A stretch of DNA of 64,000 nt, from NCBI GenBank assembly GCA_013360405.1, contig JABWBR010000004.1:64501-128500 (forward strand). The letters run 5' to 3'. Positions 51,788-59,465 of this stretch are shown piece by piece (position 1 is the first letter of the stretch; each line of letters starts with the position of its first letter). The stretch is from Saprospiraceae bacterium (GTDB lineage Bacteria; Bacteroidota; Bacteroidia; Chitinophagales; Saprospiraceae). Below the pieces are notes generated by a model. The model was not told the origin of the DNA, ran no database searches, and worked only from the letters and a program-made list of their open reading frames with translations. Position numbers and translations under genes: made by a program.

Positions 51788-52249
51788 ATGACTCATTTGA
51801 AAGAAGGCGACAAGGCGCCTGCATTTAGCGGCTTAAACGAAAATGGCGAGACCGTATCGCTGTCGGATTTTCAAGGCAAAAAGCTGATTTTATTTTTTTA
51901 CCCAAAAGACGATACCTCCGGCTGTACTGCAGAGGCCTGCAATTTGCGCGACAACTATGCCGTGCTGAAAAAACAGGGCTTTGAATTGCTGGGCGTGAGT
52001 CCTGATAGCGCAAAAAAACACCAGAATTTCAAAACCAAATACGAACTGCCTTTCCCGCTTATAGCCGATACGGAACAGGTTGTGCTGAAGGCCTATGGTG
52101 TTTGGGGCCCCAAGCAAATGTACGGCAGGACTTACGAGGGCGTGTATCGCACTACGTTTGTCATTGATGAAAAAGGGGTGATCGCTAAGGTGTTTGCCAA
52201 AGTAGATACCGGCGCGCATACCCAGCAGATTCTCGATGCGGTTGGGTAA
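51788..52249 (+). CDS. bcp: Thioredoxin-dependent peroxiredoxin Bcp
   Basis: A 153-residue peroxiredoxin of the BCP/PrxQ class that reduces hydrogen and organic peroxides using thioredoxin. FFYPKDDTSGCTAEACNLRD gives the peroxidatic Cys46 and the resolving Cys51, five residues apart as in the helix-alpha2 subtype. GVWGPKQMYGRTYEGVYRTT is also typical. Cytosolic; length normal. Confidence 0.95.
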   Translation: MTHLKEGDKAPAFSGLNENGETVSLSDFQGKKLILFFYPKDDTSGCTAEACNLRDNYAVLKKQGFELLGVSPDSAKKHQNFKTKYELPFPLIADTEQVVLKAYGVWGPKQMYGRTYEGVYRTTFVIDEKGVIAKVFAKVDTGAHTQQILDAVG

Positions 52250-52301
52250 TATAAGTCCCTTTTTATACTTTTGATGCGCATCAAATGATAGCGACTTCTG
52301 C

Positions 52302-53270
52302 ATGCGCCCTTCTCGTGTTATAGGATTTTTTGAGGGTAAAGCTCACGGCCCCCTATTGGTATGCCTGGGTGGTATTCACGGCAATGAGGTTTCCGGCATC
52401 AAAGCCATAGAGACCGTACTCAGTCTGCTGGAGCGCGAAGCCGAGATCAACCCCGGTTTCGTATTCCGGGGCTCGGTACTGGGCCTGCGCGGTAATCTAC
52501 AAGCTATCCACGCAGGCAACCGCTATCAGGAAAAAGACCTCAACCGCATTTGGACAACAGCCCACATACAACGCATCAAAGCTGCGCCTATGGACGCCCT
52601 TCAGGCCGAAGACCTGGAATTGCGCGAGCTGATCGAAATTATTGAACACAATTTGGCTATCAAAAAGCCCGAGCGGCTGTACCTGCTCGATTTACACACC
52701 ACCAGCGCAGGTGGGGGTATTTTTACAGTGGCCACCGACAACCCTGAGAGCATCCGGATAGGCGTAGCCCTGCATGCCCCGGTTATCATAGGGTTATTGG
52801 CTGGATTGGAAGGCACCACACTTCATTATTTTACCGACGAAAACACGGGTATTCCCACCACGGGTGTATCCTTCGAATCGGGCCAGCACGATGACCCCTT
52901 GTCTGTCAACCGCGCTATCGCCGCACTTATCAATTGCCTGCAAATCGTCGGCTGCATCCCGGATGGCACCGTAGAAAACCGCTACGACGAAATATTGCAC
53001 CGTTACAGCGAAGGGTTGCCCAAGGTAGCCGAACTGATTACCAGCCACCGCGTGCGCCCCGGCGATCAATTCCAGATGCGCCCGGGCTACGCCAATTTTC
53101 AGCCTATCCGGCAAGGCGAGGTGCTTGCGCACGATGCCCGCGGCCCTATCACCGCCATCGCCGATGGACTTATCCTGATGCCGCTGTACCAGTCGCAGGG
53201 GAGTGATGGGTTTTTTATTGTGAGAGCTGTGGAGGAGGGTGAGAGGGTGGGCAGGGCTAACGCATCATAG
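52302..53270 (+). CDS. AstE/aspartoacylase-family zinc deacylase
   Basis: A 322-residue zinc carboxypeptidase-like enzyme of the succinylglutamate desuccinylase/aspartoacylase group. GGIHGNEVSG gives the zinc ligands His26 and Glu29, EKDLNRIW the substrate Arg, and LLDLHTTSAGGG the third ligand His132. SFESGQHDD carries the general-base Glu. The substrate could be an N-acyl amino acid. The last codons (A-N-A-S-stop) are supplied by the end of a MITE-like element at 53254, so the original C-terminus may have been different. Confidence 0.82.
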   Translation: MRPSRVIGFFEGKAHGPLLVCLGGIHGNEVSGIKAIETVLSLLEREAEINPGFVFRGSVLGLRGNLQAIHAGNRYQEKDLNRIWTTAHIQRIKAAPMDALQAEDLELRELIEIIEHNLAIKKPERLYLLDLHTTSAGGGIFTVATDNPESIRIGVALHAPVIIGLLAGLEGTTLHYFTDENTGIPTTGVSFESGQHDDPLSVNRAIAALINCLQIVGCIPDGTVENRYDEILHRYSEGLPKVAELITSHRVRPGDQFQMRPGYANFQPIRQGEVLAHDARGPITAIADGLILMPLYQSQGSDGFFIVRAVEEGERVGRANAS

Positions 53271-53425
53271 AATTTGTTTATACATAACGCATTAAAAAAA
53301 TCAAATTGGTGGGTCTGAAAACTAAAAATTACATGTCTAACTGAATTTGGTCACTTCATTGTTCACGACTGAATAATGATTTAACAAGCGATTATGTATT
53401 TGAAAAAATCACGATGCGTTAGCCC
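53254..53425. mobile_element. MITE-like element with 13-bp perfect terminal inverted repeats
   Basis: GGGCTAACGCATC (53254-53266) and GATGCGTTAGCCC (53413-53425) are exact inverted repeats bounding 172 bases. The inversion extends inward imperfectly for about 37 bases, including ATACATAA (53280-53287) against TTATGTAT (53392-53399). The interior is AT-rich and non-coding. The left end supplies the stop codon of the AstE-like gene. No clear target duplication is seen. Confidence 0.65.
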
Positions 53426-53465
53426 CGGGGAGGGAGAGAGGGAGAGAAGAATGGGTGTATAAGCC

Positions 53466-53558
53466 CTACCGTACCGGCTGCCACGGAAAACCCGCAGTTG
53501 TTTTCAATTCTTCAGCGATGGCTTCCATCTCGGGTTTGGTGTTGGGTAGGCTCGTCTA
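53466..53558 (-). pseudogene. C-terminal remnant of an unidentified gene
   Basis: On the minus strand the frame reads TSLPNTKPEMEAIAEELK then TTAGFPWQPVR and a TAG stop. It is bounded upstream by a stop codon in the same frame. The composition is coding-like, but there is no start and only about 30 residues. I do not recognise the parent. The rest of the 53426-53770 gap shows no gene. Confidence 0.35.
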
Positions 53559-53771
53559 CCCTTTATCCTGATAGGTAGTTATATAGAAGAAAATAGCGTA
53601 ATCTTTGCCGCTTCCACCACGGGCAGGGTTCTGGGCGTAAACATTTCCCAGAAGCAAGTAAAGTAAGAAAAAAAGAAAAGACTTGTTCTTGTTGCTGGAT
53701 TAGATAGTCAAAAAACAGCCCTAAAAGTAAAAAACACCTATCAAATATATCGGATAGCGATGGCGAACTTT

Positions 53772-53779
53772 TACTTTTG
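53772..53779 (+). promoter_or_regulatory. -7 element of the caspase operon
   Basis: TACTTTTG matches TAnnTTTG and lies 22 bases before the ATG of the first operon gene. No TTG is seen in the -33 window. Confidence 0.5.
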
Positions 53780-53801
53780 TTGCTAACAAACCTCAATCAA
53801 A

Positions 53802-54785
53802 ATGAAAAAGACCCTAGTTTTCTGCTTGTTTTCCTTTTTTAGCACCCCACTTCTTTTCTCACAAGGCTACCTCGGCGACGACCTCGCCTTTTTCCAGAAA
53901 AAAGCCAGCCTCTACCAAGAATGGCTCGAATCCAAAGGCATGGGCAAGTCCCTGAAAATGGACAAGGTAGAGCTGAAAAAGAACGGCAACGAGTTGGAGC
54001 TTTTCCTATCCGTCCGTACCCACGACCCCGACTCGGCGGCTGCCATCTGGACTGCTTTAGTCGCAGATTTCAAAAAGCAGAATCCCGATGAAGAACTGGT
54101 GTCCGCCCTGTTCCACACCTTTGTGCGCCTCATGGAGATACCACCTGTCCAAGGAAACGTGCAGGTCTATTTCCCCAATAAAAACAGTGCGGGCTACAAC
54201 CCTTGCTTTTACGTCTGGATATGGGAAGTGGACAACAAGGTGAAAGAAGAAAGTCGGGTGAACAACTGCAAGGCGCAAGGCCTTTCAATAACGGTCGAGA
54301 AACCAGTGGTCAAGGCAGTCAGCACAAAGACTGCCACTTCTATCAGCAACAAGGAGCAAGCAAGGGTGGTCTTCGACAAGGTTCTGAAATACGCCCGCCA
54401 GCGATATGAGGTCAAGAAATGCGAGGAGCGCAATCCAAGGGTAGAAGAAGATGAGACCACTGATTATACCCTCACTTTTGTCGTCACCGACCTGTGCAAG
54501 GAGGTATTGAAAGAGGAGGAGAAATCGCTCTGGTGCGATTTCGTTTCACGTTGGTGGGGGCCTTGTAACGACATGCGTCGGGAACGCTTGGAGTTCACTT
54601 TCAATTACATCGCCACAGATACGGGTTATACGCTCACAGGCTCGCTCACTGGGAAATTTGGCTCTGGGGTCTATGTACCCCGCAAGAGCGGCTACATGGA
54701 CATGGAACCCGACTTTGAGGAGGACTTCTTGAAGCCTTATGTAAAGCAGTTCCAAAAAGACTTGAAGAAATATCTCGAAAAATAA
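53802..54785 (+). CDS. Secreted protein of unknown function, first gene of the caspase operon
   Basis: A 327-residue protein with a signal peptide (MKKTLVFCLFSFFSTPLLFSQ). I recognise no family. The mature part has a first domain rich in helices with charged faces (KMDKVELKKNGNELELFLSV), a linker of Val, Lys and Thr (about 165-180), and a second domain with four Cys (KKCEERN, DLCKEV, LWCDFV, GPCNDM), which may form disulfides after export. It precedes the EAD11-like gene by eight bases and is probably part of the same transcript. It may be a periplasmic sensor or ligand-binding part of the system; that is inference. Confidence 0.75.
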   Translation: MKKTLVFCLFSFFSTPLLFSQGYLGDDLAFFQKKASLYQEWLESKGMGKSLKMDKVELKKNGNELELFLSVRTHDPDSAAAIWTALVADFKKQNPDEELVSALFHTFVRLMEIPPVQGNVQVYFPNKNSAGYNPCFYVWIWEVDNKVKEESRVNNCKAQGLSITVEKPVVKAVSTKTATSISNKEQARVVFDKVLKYARQRYEVKKCEERNPRVEEDETTDYTLTFVVTDLCKEVLKEEEKSLWCDFVSRWWGPCNDMRRERLEFTFNYIATDTGYTLTGSLTGKFGSGVYVPRKSGYMDMEPDFEEDFLKPYVKQFQKDLKKYLEK

Positions 54786-54793
54786 CTGCTGCA

Positions 54794-55495
54794 ATGAACC
54801 ATACCAAATCATCCATCCGGGAATTGCTTGGGGCAGGGCAGTTGGATGCCGCCAACGCAGCCGCTTTGGAATATGCCGAGTATTGTGGCCTGGCAGACAT
54901 CAGCAACGGCCTATTGGCGTTGCAGTCACGGGTGAGCGTCCATCAAGCCAATAAACAGGCTGGCACTGTTTCCTACGAGGATTTCACCGTCAATTTTGCT
55001 AGACTGGCCAACGACCTCACCGCTTGGGTGGACTGCCTTCCCAATACGCCAAAGCCGGCAGGGCCTCGCAAGAAATTCCTCACTGAGGCGAATTTCAAGA
55101 CGCGGGTGGCCATTCTGCTGCTGCTCATCAAGGTCGTCGTACTCGGCTGGCTCTATTACCACTGGAGCACGGGCGGTTTCACCGCTGACCAGTTCCAAGG
55201 CACGGCCACCATCCTCGTGCCTGTTTTTGCAGCCCTGCTTGCCGTTATCTTGGAAGACTACATGCACCAGCACAAGAACGGGCAACAGCGCCCAAGGTAT
55301 GCCTCCGGGCCGTTAATTGCCGTTGTGTATTGGCTGTTCCCACTGTACGCATTGGCGCTCGCAGTGCTGATTGCGCTTAAGGCCAAAGGCTCCATATCGT
55401 TTAGCGCCATGAACACTTGGTTGGCAGTGGTAGAGAGTGGGCTGGGGGGTTACGTGGGGAAGGTGGTGCATGGGCTTTTTAAGAAAAACGAATAG
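54794..55495 (+). CDS. EAD11-like effector-associated domain fused to a membrane anchor
   Basis: A 233-residue protein. Residues about 5-82 resemble effector-associated domain 11, a small helical death-domain-like adaptor of bacterial conflict systems: IRELLGAGQLDAANAAAL, LLALQSRVSVHQANKQAGT and VSYEDFTVNFARLANDLTAW follow the pattern of a leading helix pair, a LxSRxxxxxxxxxxG(T/L)(I/V)Sxxxxxxxxx and a closing Asn/Ala helix. Three hydrophobic segments follow (about 104-124, 136-156, 171-194). EADs recruit effectors by homotypic contacts; here one is tethered to the inner membrane beside two caspase-like genes. Confidence 0.65.
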   Translation: MNHTKSSIRELLGAGQLDAANAAALEYAEYCGLADISNGLLALQSRVSVHQANKQAGTVSYEDFTVNFARLANDLTAWVDCLPNTPKPAGPRKKFLTEANFKTRVAILLLLIKVVVLGWLYYHWSTGGFTADQFQGTATILVPVFAALLAVILEDYMHQHKNGQQRPRYASGPLIAVVYWLFPLYALALAVLIALKAKGSISFSAMNTWLAVVESGLGGYVGKVVHGLFKKNE

Positions 55496-55538
55496 GCTAT
55501 TATTATTCAATAATCCTCAACTCAAATTGGAAATAGCT

Positions 55539-58500
55539 ATGATATATACCGCTGAATTAAATATTGTGCCTCCAAATGCTCTTAGGGGTGCTTTCCCAAA
55601 AAATGAACTCTCTTTTCATGCACAGGGTAAGGCAACTTCTGCCCGGAAGCCAATTGCACAAAGAATTTGGCAATTGAACGCAATAAATCTATTCAACTAT
55701 TTGACAATTACTGTAATAGCTTTATTGTTGGCAACACAACGGCTTTATTCACAAGGACATCAAGGCGCAGTACGCCAGATTGCCGCCAACTCAAGTGGTA
55801 CAAAACTAGCGACCATTGGCGCTGACAAGACAATAAAAATATGGAACGTACCTACCTTGTCTGTCATTAAAACGATTGGCCCTTTTAATGCCAAACTAAA
55901 CAATATCGTGTTCAGTCCTGATAACGAATGGGTTGCTGCTTGTGGTGAAAATGGATTTGCCCGTATTTGGAAACTCTCGGATGGTACAGAGACGAAATTG
56001 AAAGTTGACCCATTCACAAATATGAATACGATTGTTTTTAGTCCCAGTAGTAACAAAATAGCAGTGGGTGGTGCATACAGTACTTGGTATCTATTCAGCA
56101 TCATGGGAGAGAAGGAGTATGCCACTGGCCCTTCCCATGATATTTCAAAAGCTATAAAGGTTTATCAAACAGCTGCTTTCAACCCTGATGGAAAAACATT
56201 GGCTTTCGGAACATCCAAAGCGGTAGGGCTAAGTGAGATTAGGTCGGTAGTGGTTTTCGATTTGACCAATTTTACGGAAATCGCCAGCCTTCCAGCTTTT
56301 AATGATGACCAAATAGATGCACTTTGCTACTCCACTGACGGCCAGTTCTTGGCAGCGGGCAGTAGCTATGCACAGCACTTGATGATATGGGAGGTCAAAG
56401 ACCGCCGGTTAATTTGCATAGTGCCGGGCCATATTTTGAACCCGCTCGAAGTTTATTATATCCCAATAGTTAGGGAAGGAGTTTCCGCCACCCACTACTT
56501 CCAATGGGAGCCTCGGAATAGGCGATTAACTGCAGCCACCAATAAGCCGGGCAACTTTATAGGGGTTACAGCTTGGTCTGCGGGCGACAGCTGGGCCGGG
56601 AATCTTTGCGACGAAATCTCTATATTGACAGATTTTGGGCGAAATTATAGCGAGAACAGGGAAAACAGGCTACTAACAAAAGTAAATGGCAATATTATCC
56701 TTGGGGATGAAAATGGTGTTTTAACGAAGGTAAATAAAACCGATAGTAAAAATGGAGTAACCACCATCAAACTGAACTCTTATTACGAAATCTCTGATTT
56801 GGCTTTTAGCCCGAATGGAAATTTTTTGGCTTGTGTTACCAAAGGTGATGGATATGTCAAGGTAATTGACGCTATTAACAAAAAAAACTTCTTCGACTTC
56901 TATAGCCAATTTCGGAATTATGGCAAGGCGTGTTTCAGCCAAGACAATAAGTTGCTTGCCGCCACTGCCATTGCGGGTACTGGAACCGGGATAATTGTTT
57001 GGGAAGTGGCAAACAAACAGGAGCAAATCAGGATGTTCGAATTTGGCCAGAACTTCTCTATTGATGGGACTTCCATTTTTTTCAGTGATGACAACCGCTT
57101 TTTGGTTGCAAACGACAAAGAAAAAATTGTTGGCGTCTGGGAAGTCGCTAATGGCAAGAAAAACCAAGCCCTAATGGACAAACTCCAGAAAATGGGGTAT
57201 GCGGGCTTTGCCCCAAACGGAAAATATGCCATCAAATATGATGGAGAAGAGCAAATTTCCTTTTGGGACTGGAAAAAGGAAATTTTATTGAAATCAATTA
57301 AAACACTTGGACTCCAGAAATCAACATATCCCGTTTTTAGCTCCAACGGAAAATATTTAAGGTTTTACACCAAGACAGATGTAGCAGCAAATGCACATAA
57401 CTTAAACCTTGAGTCTTGGGAGGTGGATGAGTATCCCACTCAGAATCCAACCATTCCAGAAGGATTGGGGCATGATGGCTATTTTAGCACCGATGTTTCA
57501 GGGAATTCCGTTGCAGTGTGGTCCCGCAAACGCAAGGAAACTTCGGTCTCCATGCCTAAGGAAATAGGCGCAATTGATAACAGCCCTATCCGTAACTCCT
57601 TTGCAATAGGTTGTCAAGGGCAAATTGACTTGGTTGACATTGACAACCTCGGTATCGAGCACAACTTTATGGGTGAAATAAAAAAACTGGTGTTCAGCCC
57701 CGATAGCAAGTACCTGGCAATCATTGGTGAGGACAGGGCCGTTCATTTTTGGAATACAAACACCTTCGAAAAAACAACCTCTTTGAGGAGTTACCAAGGC
57801 TCAATAATTGATGTTGGGTTTACGATGGACGGCAAATGGGTCTATGCAAGATATAAGACTGAAAAAATTAGCGACACCCCATTGTCTGAAAATGAAAAAT
57901 TAAGGGTTTGGGAGCTGAATGGTTGGAAAGAATTGAGTGAACCTCCCAAAGCCGTGATTGACTTACTGTCCGCTAATGCGCCTCAAGATGCTGGGAAGTG
58001 GCAGGCAGTTGTGAAAAGTTCAAACGCAACTGCATTCAAGGAGAGTGCGAAGGGTGATTTTTTAGCGACCTCGCATGAGGATGGAACCATCAGGATTTGG
58101 AATTCTAAGACAACCAAGGAAGTATTCTCCTATAAAGGAGACCAATTGGCTACCCAGCTTGGATTTAGTCCCGACGGGCGTTTTCTGGCAACTGGAGGCA
58201 AGGGGAAATCGGTTCAAATATGGGCGCTAAACCAACCTGACCCAATGCTCAGGCTATTCAGTTTCAGGGAAGGCAATGAATGGATTTCCATCTCAACTGT
58301 AGGAGATTATTTATCAAGTCAAAACGGTGTTTCGTATGTGCAAGACGACCTTCCGGTAAAATTGGGTTCAAAAGGCTTGCAGCAGGAAGCCTTCAAGTTG
58401 CAAAGAGCAAACTTCAACAATCAAGCCTACCTCGACGATTTCCCTAAAATGGTATTGCTCCAGCCCATACCAAAAGTTTCCAGCACTGAAAGGTTGGAGC

Positions 58501-59465
58501 TTCAAATGAAAGTCTTTTCCAACTCCAGCATAAACAATGATTTCATTGTGTTGCTAAACAAGGAAAGAATCCCATGCAACCTTGATATCAAGCTCGAATG
58601 TAACTGCCCGATAACTTTGAGAGATGGTGACAACAGCATAAATATCAGCGTCAGCAACCTCGCTGGCAAGTCCAACTTGCTGGACACTACTATTTGGTAC
58701 TCCCCTGATTTTGAAAGCCGTGCCCTGCTAATTTACACTACCGATTACCAGGACGCTTCTAAATGGGAGCCGTTGCCTACACTCCACGATGATATCCAAA
58801 AATTGAAGACAGTTCTTGAAGTAGACTATGGGTACCAGGTCGAGCTATTGCATAATCCAAACATTTCCTTGCTTACGGAAAAACTACAGTCTTATAAGAG
58901 CGAAAAATTCGGAATTAACGACCACCTACTGATTCTTATGGCAGGTCATGGTGTTAACGACGATGGCATAGGCTTTTTTGTGCTAAATGAATCTAAAGGT
59001 GATTTGGACAATAGCCACACGCCCTATTTTAGGTACAGCGCATTTATTCATGATAATGTCGCCAAGATAAAGTGCAACCATACCCTGCTGTTGCTGGACG
59101 TGCCGTATGCCGAATCTACATTGGGAGGAAATGTGATTTCTGATGGGATTGACCCTTCGACCTTAGTTTCCACGGATTATAGTATCTCAATAGCCAAAGC
59201 CTTGAAGCAAAGACCATTTTGCAGCTTTTTGGGAGAAGCCAAAGTCCAAAATGTCGCCGTGAATAAATCCACCCTGTTACAGGATTTCACAAACGCTCTG
59301 GTTCGGTCTTCCAAAGACCAAAAGCCGTTTGTCGGTTTCGGAGAAGTTGTTTCATACCTTGCCAAACATGGCAGTAATAGGCATTTATATACTGGCCATA
59401 TTCAAAAGCAAGGTACAGAAGCCAACTACTTGTTCATGTTTAATAAAAACACAGAAAAAAAATGA
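55539..59465 (+). CDS. WD40-repeat pseudocaspase
   Basis: About 1308 residues from ATG 55539 (a longer frame from 55437 overlaps the upstream gene). A hydrophobic segment (50-66) ending YSQGHQG is a signal peptide or anchor, so the protein is exported. Two or more WD40 propellers fill about 74-960 (KLATIGADKTIKIW, FLATGGKGKSVQIW). A beta-sandwich linker ends at WYSPD, then a caspase-like p20/p10 unit (about 1055-1308). The catalytic His is present, His1137 in LMAGHGVNDD, but the Cys position in LLLLDVPYAES is Pro1189 where active members have DAC. It is therefore predicted inactive. It overlaps the next gene, an intact caspase, by four bases. Confidence 0.85.
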   Translation: MIYTAELNIVPPNALRGAFPKNELSFHAQGKATSARKPIAQRIWQLNAINLFNYLTITVIALLLATQRLYSQGHQGAVRQIAANSSGTKLATIGADKTIKIWNVPTLSVIKTIGPFNAKLNNIVFSPDNEWVAACGENGFARIWKLSDGTETKLKVDPFTNMNTIVFSPSSNKIAVGGAYSTWYLFSIMGEKEYATGPSHDISKAIKVYQTAAFNPDGKTLAFGTSKAVGLSEIRSVVVFDLTNFTEIASLPAFNDDQIDALCYSTDGQFLAAGSSYAQHLMIWEVKDRRLICIVPGHILNPLEVYYIPIVREGVSATHYFQWEPRNRRLTAATNKPGNFIGVTAWSAGDSWAGNLCDEISILTDFGRNYSENRENRLLTKVNGNIILGDENGVLTKVNKTDSKNGVTTIKLNSYYEISDLAFSPNGNFLACVTKGDGYVKVIDAINKKNFFDFYSQFRNYGKACFSQDNKLLAATAIAGTGTGIIVWEVANKQEQIRMFEFGQNFSIDGTSIFFSDDNRFLVANDKEKIVGVWEVANGKKNQALMDKLQKMGYAGFAPNGKYAIKYDGEEQISFWDWKKEILLKSIKTLGLQKSTYPVFSSNGKYLRFYTKTDVAANAHNLNLESWEVDEYPTQNPTIPEGLGHDGYFSTDVSGNSVAVWSRKRKETSVSMPKEIGAIDNSPIRNSFAIGCQGQIDLVDIDNLGIEHNFMGEIKKLVFSPDSKYLAIIGEDRAVHFWNTNTFEKTTSLRSYQGSIIDVGFTMDGKWVYARYKTEKISDTPLSENEKLRVWELNGWKELSEPPKAVIDLLSANAPQDAGKWQAVVKSSNATAFKESAKGDFLATSHEDGTIRIWNSKTTKEVFSYKGDQLATQLGFSPDGRFLATGGKGKSVQIWALNQPDPMLRLFSFREGNEWISISTVGDYLSSQNGVSYVQDDLPVKLGSKGLQQEAFKLQRANFNNQAYLDDFPKMVLLQPIPKVSSTERLELQMKVFSNSSINNDFIVLLNKERIPCNLDIKLECNCPITLRDGDNSINISVSNLAGKSNLLDTTIWYSPDFESRALLIYTTDYQDASKWEPLPTLHDDIQKLKTVLEVDYGYQVELLHNPNISLLTEKLQSYKSEKFGINDHLLILMAGHGVNDDGIGFFVLNESKGDLDNSHTPYFRYSAFIHDNVAKIKCNHTLLLLDVPYAESTLGGNVISDGIDPSTLVSTDYSISIAKALKQRPFCSFLGEAKVQNVAVNKSTLLQDFTNALVRSSKDQKPFVGFGEVVSYLAKHGSNRHLYTGHIQKQGTEANYLFMFNKNTEKK

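Noticed and set aside
55437-55538. N-terminal extension of the WD40-pseudocaspase
   Set aside because: The extra 34 codons lie over the end of the EAD11-like gene in another frame and add no signal; ATG 55539 is more likely.
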